DNA of 26,076 bases from JBBIGV01 sp037447335 (lineage in GTDB: Bacteria > Bacteroidota > Ignavibacteria > Ignavibacteriales > Ignavibacteriaceae): positions 1 to 26,076 of the forward strand of contig JBBIGV010000052.1 of assembly GCA_037447335.1 (NCBI GenBank), written 5' to 3'. Positions 1 through 6,487 of this stretch are shown one piece after another (within the stretch, counting starts at the first letter, position 1; every line of letters begins with the position of its first letter). A program made the translations under genes and the position numbers. The notes beneath the pieces are model-generated. The model did no database searches. It saw nothing but the letters and a program-made list of their open reading frames with translations, and was not told the origin of the DNA.

Positions 1-198
1 AGAATAATTTCTAAACATTTTAATTAATCTTGAAAAAAGTGCGGAAGTCAGGAAAACTGTTAGCCTAAGGATTCCGATGGCAAAACCATTGCGCGAGAAG
101 CGAATTAGCTTCATTAGCGAATGCAATAAATTGCATTCAGAACCTGAAGGACAAAGTTTACGGTTTAAGCTCTCTACGGAATTTGTCCCAAGAAAAAA
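1..198. other. Left-edge non-coding stretch with clustered hairpins
   Basis: I see no convincing gene in this stretch. Four local inverted repeats lie one after another: ATGG/CCAT around 77-89, GAAGC/GCTTC at 97-112, an 8-bp perfect stem GAATGCAA/TTGCATTC with a 4-nt loop at 119-138, and GGACAAA/TTTGTCC at 149-188. It lies downstream of the minus-strand HNH gene, but no T-tract follows any stem, so it is not an ordinary terminator. A minus-strand ATG at 16-18 could start a gene that runs off the left edge; too little is present to judge. The cluster could be a REP/MITE-type repeat or a structured RNA. Confidence 0.4.
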
Positions 199-702
199 TC
201 AGGACAGATACAGATATGGTTTCCAGTGTTCATCGAGTTTACCAACAAAGTTCTTGATGAACATTATGTGGCTCGGTTTGAACGGCTTGTTGAATAAAGG
301 CATATTAGCCTCGGCAGGGGTGCGATCGCCTTTTTTATTGTTGCATCTCGTGCAGGCACATACAAGATTTTCCCATGAATCATCGCCCCCGCGCGCTTTG
401 GGTGTAACATGATCAATTGTAAGCGGCAGGTCGCTTCGCCGGCAGTATGCGCATTTGTATAAATCCCTGCGCAGAATATTCTTTCGCGTAAGTACAACCT
501 TTTTGTAAGGAACATTAATGTAGTGGCTTAAACGGATAACACTTGGCCAGGGAATTATTGTAGAAATTGAGCGCAATTCTTTCCGGTCGTCATTAACGAC
601 AAGCTCGGCTTTACCCAGATAAATTAATATTACCGCTTTCTTAATATTACATACAGTTAAAGGTTCGTAACTCTGATTGAGTATGAGAACCTTTGCGTTC
701 AA
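199..702 (-). CDS. HNH endonuclease family protein
   Basis: This is a 167-aa protein of the HNH endonuclease superfamily (COG1403 type). The N-terminal ~70 residues match the conserved region seen in stand-alone bacterial HNH proteins, starting with a VLILNQSYEPL-like motif. The nuclease core shows a CxxC pair at C84/C87, the D97-H98 metal/catalytic pair, N112 and a second CxxC at C117/C120. These fit a beta-beta-alpha metal fold with a structural zinc site. The start is TTG at 702; the reading frame is open upstream to the stop of the preceding gene (736) but holds no ATG, and TTG gives the family-typical N-terminus. It follows the small membrane protein by 33 bp and is probably co-transcribed. 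The cellular target is unknown; such proteins occur widely in chromosomes and need not be mobile or defensive. Confidence 0.85.
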   Translation of the reverse strand: MNAKVLILNQSYEPLTVCNIKKAVILIYLGKAELVVNDDRKELRSISTIIPWPSVIRLSHYINVPYKKVVLTRKNILRRDLYKCAYCRRSDLPLTIDHVTPKARGGDDSWENLVCACTRCNNKKGDRTPAEANMPLFNKPFKPSHIMFIKNFVGKLDEHWKPYLYLS

Positions 703-735
703 CTTACCATTTATACGTTTCGAGGGTTCGAAGAT

Positions 736-930
736 TTACTCCTTTTTTGTTTTTCTGCTCTGCATTATCAGATAAATTCTGAAAATTAACCGAACAATAA
801 AAATTACAATAGCAAATCCAAGCAGGTAAACAAACCATTCAGACGGCACCGCTTTGGTTAACATAAGTACCAATATGATTAGCACTAAAACCAGTGACCC
901 ATAATTGAAATACTTATAATAACTGTTCAT
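736..930 (-). CDS. Small two-helix membrane protein
   Basis: This is a 64-aa protein that I do not recognise. It has two hydrophobic segments, about residues 11-26 and 33-55, joined by a short polar turn (KAVPSEW). The C-terminal tail is strongly basic (QSRKTKKE), so both ends are probably cytoplasmic. It sits 33 bp upstream of the HNH nuclease gene on the same strand and 153 bp downstream of acpS, so the two small genes may form their own unit. A TAnnTTTG-like box lies about 60 bp upstream. The length, clean start and membrane pattern make it likely to be real, but the function cannot be inferred. Confidence 0.65.
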   Translation of the reverse strand: MNSYYKYFNYGSLVLVLIILVLMLTKAVPSEWFVYLLGFAIVIFIVRLIFRIYLIMQSRKTKKE

Positions 931-990
931 AATAGTTTGCCTGCCTTGTATTTAAGCCTCTGCCGCACAATGAAAAATCTAAAGGCATTG

Positions 991-998
991 CAAAATTA
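991..998 (-). promoter_or_regulatory. Possible -7 box for the small membrane protein/HNH unit
   Basis: On the minus strand this reads TAATTTTG, which fits the Bacteroidota -7 pattern TAnnTTTG, about 60 bp upstream of the ATG at 930. No good TTTG -33 element stands at the expected distance, so it is only a weak candidate. Confidence 0.25.
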
Positions 999-1083
999 AA
1001 AACAATTTACTTTTAAAAAAATTCATTAATTGAAGAAATATGAGAAATGACCCGAATCCGGAGTGTTTATACAGGTTTATATT

Positions 1084-1461
1084 CTATTCGCGTTTATATA
1101 TCACTGCCATTCCAACAACATAATTCTTTGAATGACTCATGGAAATTTTCAGCTCTTTATCAGGAGTTAAAAAATTCTTCAGACTTCCCAATAAAGTTAC
1201 AACCGGCGAGCCATTAGGCTGATTTGAAATTTCAATATTCTGCCATGAAAATTCTTTGTTCCATCCGGTTGCGAGCGCTTTTGCAATTGATTCTTTTGCA
1301 GCAAACCTTGCGGCAAAATGCTGATACTTGTTATGCTTGCTGAGGCAATAATCAATTTCTTTTTGAGTAAAGATTTTATTGAGAAAGTGATCGCCAAACT
1401 TCTCAACGCTTTCTTTTATCCTGTCAATTTCAGTTATGTCAACGCCAATTCCGATTATCAT
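1084..1461 (-). CDS. acpS: Holo-[acyl-carrier-protein] synthase
   Basis: AcpS transfers 4'-phosphopantetheine from CoA to the conserved serine of apo-ACP, activating it for fatty acid synthesis in the cytoplasm. The 125-aa length is normal for the family. The N-terminal GIGVDITEI motif carries the Mg-binding D8, and the RFAAKESIAKAL motif carries K56 and E57, the second metal ligand. The C-terminal part has the usual ISMSHS strand. The ATG at 1461 gives the standard family start. The gene begins 10 bp after the gamma-glutamyltransferase stop and is the last gene of that tight series; no hairpin terminator is obvious downstream. Confidence 0.95.
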   Translation of the reverse strand: MIIGIGVDITEIDRIKESVEKFGDHFLNKIFTQKEIDYCLSKHNKYQHFAARFAAKESIAKALATGWNKEFSWQNIEISNQPNGSPVVTLLGSLKNFLTPDKELKISMSHSKNYVVGMAVIYKRE

Positions 1462-1471
1462 ACAGCTTCCG

Positions 1472-3178
1472 TTAAAAACCCAGCGCTAAACCAAAACCGC
1501 GCGGATCGGTTGCACCGTGAATTAATTTATAATTATTGTCTATTAATATACCCTCAACTCTGCCCAGTTTTGTCTTCTTTCCGAATTTATGTCCTTTTCT
1601 TTCAAGTTCGGTTTTCACATTTGGATTGTAGTCGAATTCTTCATAATCAACAAGGTCAGGAAGCCACTGATGATGTATTCGCTGCTTATCAACTGCTTCA
1701 TCAATATTCATTTTAAAATCTATACAGTTAAGAAGTGTTTGAAGCACGACCGTTATAATTGTTGAACCACCGGGTGATCCCGCAATTAAAAAAGGCTTAT
1801 CATCTTTTAATACAATTACTGGCGTCATCGAGCTTAACATTCTTTTGCCGGGCTCAATTGCATTTGCTTCACTGCCGGTAAGACCAAACTGATTTGGCAC
1901 GCCCGGTTTAGAGCTGAAGTCATCCATTTCGTTATTGAGTAAAAATCCTGCACCGTCAACGACAAGTCTTGAACCGAAAGTTGAGTTAATTGTAGTTGTA
2001 ACACTGACAGAGTTACCGTAAGAATCATAAATTGAATAGTGAGTTGTTTCATCCGATTCTTTTAATTCAAAAGGATTACCGGGCTGAATTTCTTCAGATG
2101 GTATTGCAGTTTCTTTTATACGATGAAATATTTCTGCTGCATATTCTTTGGACAGAAGCCAGTTTAACGGCACTGGATAAAAATCACTGTCTCCAAGGTG
2201 TTTTGATCTGTCGGCATATACAAACTTCATTGCTTCAATTAATTTATGATAATATGAAGCACTTCCCCATTCTTCTTTATCAAGTTGATAATTCTCAAGT
2301 ATATTAAGCAGTTGAATTAATGCAATACCACCTGCGCTTGGAGGACCCATGCTTATTATTTTATGTGAACGATAAGTTCCTGTTACCGGTTTTCTTTCAA
2401 CGGGTTGATATGATTTGAGGTCTTTAAGTGTGATAAAGCCGCCCATGGTTTGCGCTTGTTTGACAATAAGTTCTGCAATTTCATCTTCATAGAAACCTGC
2501 TCTGCCATAGTCTCTGATTTTTTTAAGAGTGTTTGCAAGGTCTGTCTGAATAAAGATGTCGCCTTCCTGAAAACCATTATTATCTTTAACAAATATTCTG
2601 GCAGAGGATTCATACTTCTTAAAATCATTTGCGTAGTTGTTGATCAGATTAGCAAGACGTTTTTCGAGGGGGAAACCATTTTCAGCAAGATCAATTGCGG
2701 GTTGAATTACGTCTGCAAGATGCATTGTTCCAAATTTTTCGAGCGCATAAATCAATCCTGCCACACTGCCCGGTACACCTGCTGATGTTACTCCTTCCTG
2801 ACTTAATTCGGGCAGGAAGTTACCTTTATCATCAAGGTACATATCCCGATGTGCAAGCATTGGGGCAGTTTCTCTGAAATCTATTGTTGTACTCTGTCCA
2901 TCGGCTGTATGCAGAACAAGAAATCCCCCTCCTCCGATATTTCCTGCTGACGGATACGTAACTGCAAGTGCAAATCCGACTGCAACGGCGGCATCAATTG
3001 CATTGCCGCCATTCTTCAAAATATCAACTCCTACCTTTGTGGCATGAGCGCTGGCAGTAACTACCATTCCATTTTTGAAGCCTTCTGCTTTAAAAGATTT
3101 ACTGTCAGCAAAGAAATAAATTGATAAAAGGAGTGTAACTACCAGAACAATAAAGTTAGAAGATATTGAGCTTCGCAT
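1472..3178 (-). CDS. ggt: Gamma-glutamyltransferase (gamma-glutamyltranspeptidase)
   Basis: This 568-aa enzyme of the Ntn-hydrolase class cleaves gamma-glutamyl bonds, chiefly glutathione and related compounds, by hydrolysis or transpeptidation. A hydrophobic signal sequence occupies residues 8-24, so it is exported, probably to the periplasm. The precursor is expected to self-cleave before T378 in the ETTHYSIYD motif, giving large and small subunits. Other family landmarks are DFRETAP (R102, the glutamate carboxylate contact), NNEMDDF (around D419-D420), MLSSMTP (S449/S450) and the AGSPGG loop at 467-471. Its ATG lies inside the 3' end of the MCE gene (23-bp overlap), which suggests translational coupling, and acpS follows 10 bp later. 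All key residues appear intact. Confidence 0.95.
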   Translation of the reverse strand: MRSSISSNFIVLVVTLLLSIYFFADSKSFKAEGFKNGMVVTASAHATKVGVDILKNGGNAIDAAVAVGFALAVTYPSAGNIGGGGFLVLHTADGQSTTIDFRETAPMLAHRDMYLDDKGNFLPELSQEGVTSAGVPGSVAGLIYALEKFGTMHLADVIQPAIDLAENGFPLEKRLANLINNYANDFKKYESSARIFVKDNNGFQEGDIFIQTDLANTLKKIRDYGRAGFYEDEIAELIVKQAQTMGGFITLKDLKSYQPVERKPVTGTYRSHKIISMGPPSAGGIALIQLLNILENYQLDKEEWGSASYYHKLIEAMKFVYADRSKHLGDSDFYPVPLNWLLSKEYAAEIFHRIKETAIPSEEIQPGNPFELKESDETTHYSIYDSYGNSVSVTTTINSTFGSRLVVDGAGFLLNNEMDDFSSKPGVPNQFGLTGSEANAIEPGKRMLSSMTPVIVLKDDKPFLIAGSPGGSTIITVVLQTLLNCIDFKMNIDEAVDKQRIHHQWLPDLVDYEEFDYNPNVKTELERKGHKFGKKTKLGRVEGILIDNNYKLIHGATDPRGFGLALGF

Positions 3179-4070
3179 CTACTTTAATACCTTCACGTTG
3201 TAACTGGTCAATTAATATGCGGGTTAATTCGTTTGCCTGCTTAAGTGTTGATGTTAGGTCGTCAAATAATTTTTCATCGTACAGAATTCTTCCGAGATTA
3301 TTCTGCTGACGTTTGACTTCATCGCTCATAGTATTAATAGTTGTTAGGAGCGTATCTGTTTTTTGCATTAAAGTTACAAGATGCTCCATTGAAGTTTTAA
3401 TATTCTCTTTATTATCAGCAATAAGCTGTGAAGTTTCTTCCGTTAAAATTACTGCGTTGGATGTCAGCTTATTAATATTTTCAGCATTTTGTTCAATCAT
3501 TCGGTTAAGTCTTATTGTCAGCGAATTCAGGTTTGAAAGCGATGACTTTATATCCTGCTGAAGTTTTTCGTCTGTCAGATAATTATTGAGGGAACCAAGA
3601 GTTATCTGTATATCCTTCATTGCTCCTACGAGATCATTCTGAATACTTCCCAGCATAGACATGACTAATGGAATATCGGCATCAAAATTTCCCTTGTGTA
3701 TTTTTGAGAGATCAAGTCTGGTATCGGCAGCGCCGGGAAATATCTCGACTCTTTTCCCACCCATTAGATCCAGCATAGCAATAGAGAATACGGCATCGGA
3801 TTTGAGATTGACATCCCTGCCAACAGCAATTTTAACAATTACATCTCCGTTCTCGATATCAAAATCGGAAACGAAACCTTTTCTGACACCATTTACGGTA
3901 ACATGATCACCAATCTCAAGTCCGGCTACATTATCAAATCTTACAAGCACATCATTATGTGCAGAAATGAGAGAAAAATTTTTCGCCCAACCAAGGATCC
4001 AGAGGAACAGAATGATCCCGATAATAACCATCAATCCTACTTTTATTTCAGTCTTTCTTTGGTTCTTCAT
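3156..4070 (-). CDS. MCE-family (MlaD-like) lipid-transport protein
   Basis: This 304-aa protein has one N-terminal transmembrane helix (about residues 10-28) and a single MCE domain (about 38-115) with the typical DNVAGLEIGDHVTVNGVRKG and LMGGKRVEIFPG stretches. About 180 residues of mostly helical, coiled-coil-like sequence follow. In the family, MlaD-type proteins form hexameric rings on the periplasmic face of the inner membrane and move phospholipids between membranes with an ABC transporter (MlaE permease, MlaF ATPase). Neither partner gene lies in this window. The gene overlaps the small upstream gene by 23 bp and the downstream ggt gene by 23 bp, so the three are probably translated together. 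Family is clear; substrate and partners are not. Confidence 0.88.
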   Translation of the reverse strand: MKNQRKTEIKVGLMVIIGIILFLWILGWAKNFSLISAHNDVLVRFDNVAGLEIGDHVTVNGVRKGFVSDFDIENGDVIVKIAVGRDVNLKSDAVFSIAMLDLMGGKRVEIFPGAADTRLDLSKIHKGNFDADIPLVMSMLGSIQNDLVGAMKDIQITLGSLNNYLTDEKLQQDIKSSLSNLNSLTIRLNRMIEQNAENINKLTSNAVILTEETSQLIADNKENIKTSMEHLVTLMQKTDTLLTTINTMSDEVKRQQNNLGRILYDEKLFDDLTSTLKQANELTRILIDQLQREGIKVDAKLNIF

Positions 4071-4425
4071 CTTTTCTGATCTTAGTTAATAAAGAATGAA
4101 TTTGATTTAACTCTTCAGAGGTTATCAGGCTGTCTTCAGCAGCATTTTCAATTAATTCTATCGCACGGCTGAATTTTTCTTTTTTGATCTCATCGAAAGT
4201 CTTATCTGCAAAATGGATATCAATTATCTGTTTTAATGAATCCTTTTCCGGGTTATCAATAACATCATCAAGGGTCTCATAAATTTGCTTAATGACCTGA
4301 CCTTTTATGAATTCTTTCCCGGGCTTAAGAATAAAATCGTCCAATTTGTTTTGTACAATATACGTAATTGCTGCAACAACAACTGTCAAAACAACTATGA
4401 GCTTTATAAAGCAGCCTTTTTTCAT
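4048..4425 (-). CDS. Small membrane-anchored or exported hypothetical protein
   Basis: I do not recognise this 125-aa protein. It has one hydrophobic N-terminal segment (about residues 8-23, VVLTVVVAAITYIV) after a short basic start, followed by a hydrophilic, charged, mostly helical region. This looks like a signal anchor with a periplasmic domain. The C-terminus is lysine- and glutamate-rich. Its stop lies 23 bp inside the MCE gene, and it starts 9 bp after the CNNM-type gene ends, so it belongs to the same operon. The tight overlap with the MCE gene makes a role as accessory subunit of the lipid-transport complex possible, but that is inference from position only. Confidence 0.75.
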   Translation of the reverse strand: MKKGCFIKLIVVLTVVVAAITYIVQNKLDDFILKPGKEFIKGQVIKQIYETLDDVIDNPEKDSLKQIIDIHFADKTFDEIKKEKFSRAIELIENAAEDSLITSEELNQIHSLLTKIRKDEEPKKD

Positions 4426-4434
4426 TATTAGAAA

Positions 4435-5715
4435 TTATCCGGTCAGTTTTTCAATTGCAACTTTATTTATTCTTTTTCTTGAAACTTCTTTAACAGAAAA
4501 TTTATGATCCTGAATTGTGAACGAATATCCTTCCTTGGGAATCTGACCGGCGTTGTTAAGAACTAAACCCGCCACAGTTTCATAATCTTCATTTTCGGGT
4601 ACAATATTAAGCCCGAGGAGTTCATTAAGTTCTTCAATAGAAAATTTTCCCAGCACAATGTAAGAGTTATCACTTACTTTTGTTACAGGATTTTCTTCTT
4701 TGTCATACTCATCCTGTATTTCACCAATAATTTCCTCAATAATATCTTCGAGGGTGATAAGACCTGCCGTACCGCCGTATTCATCAACAACAATAGCAAT
4801 GTGCATTTTCTTTTCCTGGAACTCGCGCATAAGATCACTGATCATTTTTGTTCTTGGTATGAACATCACTTTGCGTGCAATCTTTTCAAGTGAAAGTTTT
4901 TCACGAAGAGAAGGATCTTTGATGAAAGGCAGAATATCCTTTGCGTATATGACACCTATAATTTCGTCAATGCTGTTTTTATACAGAGGAAGCCTGCTGT
5001 GTCCTGATAAGTTTATAATATCAATCAACTCATTAAACTCGGTATCTGCTGATATGCAAACCATATCAACACGCGGGGTCATAACTTCATGAACAAGCAC
5101 GGTGCGAAAAGTTACAATACTATGGATTAAGCCGTGCTCATCTTCCTCAATTGTTCCCCTTTCGTGACTTAGGTTAGCAAGTTCAATTAGTTCCTGATGA
5201 TCAATTGCAGATTTTGATTTGACGAATTTAAATTTTGCCACCGAGAGCTTAATCAGTTCGGTAATAAATTCCGCAGCCGGATAAATCAGTACGGAAGTCC
5301 AGTACATCGGGATGGCAATAACCCTGGCAAAACCAAGCGGCTTTTTTGACGCCCAAACTTTAGGTGTAATCTCTCCGAAAATGATAACAAGAATTGTAAG
5401 AACAATAATCTGTACAGTCAGTGCTGCATCAGCAGATATTCCGGCGCCCGATGCTATCTGCAATGCAAGAGATACCGCTATAATTGATGCAGCAACATTT
5501 CCTATAGTATTACCAAGCAGGATAGTAACAAGAAGTCTTTTGGGATGATCAAGCAGTTGAGTAAGATATCGGTAAATCAACGGATTTGATGCGAGGTTTG
5601 AGGATAATTTTTTCCTGTCCAATGAAAATAAAGCTACCTCTGAACCGGAAAAAAATGCAGATACAAAAAATAATACCAGTAATAAAATCAGCTTAACTTG
5701 CCAGTCTATATCCAA
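4435..5715 (-). CDS. CNNM/CorC-HlyC family membrane protein (DUF21-CBS-CorC_C)
   Basis: This 426-aa integral membrane protein has the classic three-part design: an N-terminal DUF21 transmembrane domain (about residues 1-190) with the FFSGSEVALFSLDRKKL signature, a CBS-domain pair (about 205-330), and a C-terminal CorC_HlyC domain (about 345-426) ending in the ISRKRINKV-like strand. The CBS region has the EVMTPRVDMV motif and the DEYGGTAGLITLEDIIEEIIGEI block. Members are linked to magnesium/cobalt export and resistance; the old name hemolysin is misleading. The start is TTG at 5715, with GGAG at 5727-5730 upstream; the frame is open to 5763 without an ATG. It leads the series continuing to acpS. 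Confidence 0.9.
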   Translation of the reverse strand: MDIDWQVKLILLLVLFFVSAFFSGSEVALFSLDRKKLSSNLASNPLIYRYLTQLLDHPKRLLVTILLGNTIGNVAASIIAVSLALQIASGAGISADAALTVQIIVLTILVIIFGEITPKVWASKKPLGFARVIAIPMYWTSVLIYPAAEFITELIKLSVAKFKFVKSKSAIDHQELIELANLSHERGTIEEDEHGLIHSIVTFRTVLVHEVMTPRVDMVCISADTEFNELIDIINLSGHSRLPLYKNSIDEIIGVIYAKDILPFIKDPSLREKLSLEKIARKVMFIPRTKMISDLMREFQEKKMHIAIVVDEYGGTAGLITLEDIIEEIIGEIQDEYDKEENPVTKVSDNSYIVLGKFSIEELNELLGLNIVPENEDYETVAGLVLNNAGQIPKEGYSFTIQDHKFSVKEVSRKRINKVAIEKLTG

Positions 5716-5840
5716 AAAGTAAAACGCTCCGCGTTGTGAAACATATCTATTCTCTTCAAGCGACTATGTAAAAGATCAGAAAACGTTAATAGCTCCTTGA
5801 TTATGGTTGTGTTTAGGTTTTCTTTTGCCAGGAACGACAT
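5706..5840 (-). CDS. Candidate small ORF upstream of the CNNM gene
   Basis: This is a 44-codon reading frame on the minus strand, ATG at 5840, stop TAG at 5706-5708. AGGA lies 8 nt before the ATG, which is good Shine-Dalgarno placement. The end overlaps the TTG start of the downstream CNNM gene by 10 bp, a spacing that would suit translational coupling. The predicted peptide starts MSFLAKENLNTTIIKEL and has no recognisable domain. Against it, most of its length lies within an inverted-repeat element (5779-5879), and an ORF this short may be chance. Confidence 0.25.
   Translation of the reverse strand: MSFLAKENLNTTIIKELLTFSDLLHSRLKRIDMFHNAERFTFWI
5727..5730 (-). promoter_or_regulatory. Shine-Dalgarno supporting the TTG start of the CNNM gene
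   Basis: GGAG on the minus strand stands 11 nt upstream of the TTG at 5715. No in-frame ATG exists upstream, so this site decides the start. Confidence 0.5.
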
Positions 5841-5879
5841 AAGTAATGTCCTGCTAATGCCGCAGCTACTAACGTTTTC
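5779..5879. repeat. 101-bp inverted-repeat element between ssb and the CNNM gene
   Basis: The ends are imperfect inverted repeats of 16 bp (15 of 16 match): GAAAACGTTAATAGCT at 5779-5794 and AGCTACTAACGTTTTC at 5864-5879. Inside lies a smaller hairpin, GACAT/ATGTC around 5836-5850. Flanking bases (GATCA to the left, CTTAA to the right) are not direct repeats, so there is no target-site duplication to prove insertion. No T-tract follows, so it is not a standard terminator. A small MITE-like repeat or a structured leader of the CNNM operon are both possible. Confidence 0.55.
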
Positions 5880-5893
5880 CTTAACACATGTCC

Positions 5894-6307
5894 TTAGAAT
5901 GGAAGATCATCTTCAGCTACACCCTGATCGGAAGTAGAAGGTTCAGCATGCTGACCTTCTGTTGACCTGCTTCCTGATGATTCAAGTGGAATAAGCTGTT
6001 CAGATACGACTTCAACCGTATATCTTTTAACTCCATCCTTATCGGTATAGTCGCGTTTAGATAACCTTCCTTCCACATAAAATTTCTTTCCCTTTTTCAG
6101 ATTATCTTTGTAGAAATCTGAAAGATTGTAAGCAACAACGTTGTGCCAGGTAGTTTCGTCAGCCCAATTGCCCTCTTTGTTTTTGTAGCTCCTGGTTGTA
6201 GCAATTGAAAAGTTTGTCACTGAAAAACTATTCTCGCCAACGAATCTTGTTTCGGAATCTTTACCAAGATTGCCGATCAGCATCACTTTGTTTAGTGAGA
6301 AAGCCAT
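5894..6307 (-). CDS. ssb: Single-stranded DNA-binding protein
   Basis: SSB coats single-stranded DNA during replication, recombination and repair and recruits partner proteins through its C-terminal tip. The N-terminal OB fold (about residues 1-105) shows family landmarks: MLIGNLGKD, the SIATTRSYKN stretch, TTWHNVVAYN and KKFYVEGRL. A short polar linker leads to the acidic tail ending DDLPF, the conserved partner-binding tip. I choose the ATG at 6307 (137 aa) over the ATG at 6322, because GGGAGG at 6315-6320 sits 7 nt before 6307 and would be inside the coding region of the longer form. It stands alone between a terminator upstream and the inverted-repeat region downstream. Confidence 0.95.
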   Translation of the reverse strand: MAFSLNKVMLIGNLGKDSETRFVGENSFSVTNFSIATTRSYKNKEGNWADETTWHNVVAYNLSDFYKDNLKKGKKFYVEGRLSKRDYTDKDGVKRYTVEVVSEQLIPLESSGSRSTEGQHAEPSTSDQGVAEDDLPF

Positions 6308-6314
6308 AATGAAT

Positions 6315-6320
6315 CCTCCC
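6315..6320 (-). promoter_or_regulatory. Strong Shine-Dalgarno of ssb
   Basis: GGGAGG on the minus strand lies 7 nt before the ATG at 6307 and fixes the start there rather than at 6322. Confidence 0.75.
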
Positions 6321-6426
6321 ATAATGTTTGTGAAAAAATACCATCGGAATATTAAAAATTCCTATGAGGTTAACAACTGAAATTGTTATTTATTTAGATT
6401 TTAATACTACGATGGGGTATTATTTA

Positions 6427-6469
6427 AATAAAAAGAGGCTGTCTGATAATAATATACAATCAGGCTGCC
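6427..6469 (-). terminator. Rho-independent terminator after the T9SS-sorted protein
   Basis: On the minus strand GGCAGCCTGAT (6469-6459) pairs with ATCAGACAGCC (6447-6437) with one mismatch and one G-T pair around an 11-nt AT loop. TCTTTTTATTT follows (6437-6427). It begins 19 bp after the stop of the 6488-7732 gene and separates that unit from ssb. Confidence 0.7.
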
Positions 6470-6487
6470 GCGTTTAATTTTATTCAA

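Noticed and set aside
77..412. 111-codon plus-strand frame at the left edge
   Set aside because: Its last 214 bases run antisense to the HNH gene, whose zinc and catalytic residues are clear; the protein has no family-like features.
199..702. HNH nuclease as a homing endonuclease or defence gene
   Set aside because: It is not inside an intron or a mobile element, has no defence neighbours, and the stand-alone form is widespread in chromosomes.
1318..1716. 132-codon plus-strand frame
   Set aside because: Lies antisense across acpS and ggt, both strongly supported; no recognisable protein features.
4700..5092. 130-codon plus-strand frame rich in Ser and Ile
   Set aside because: Antisense to the CBS region of the CNNM gene; composition is the usual mirror of that gene.
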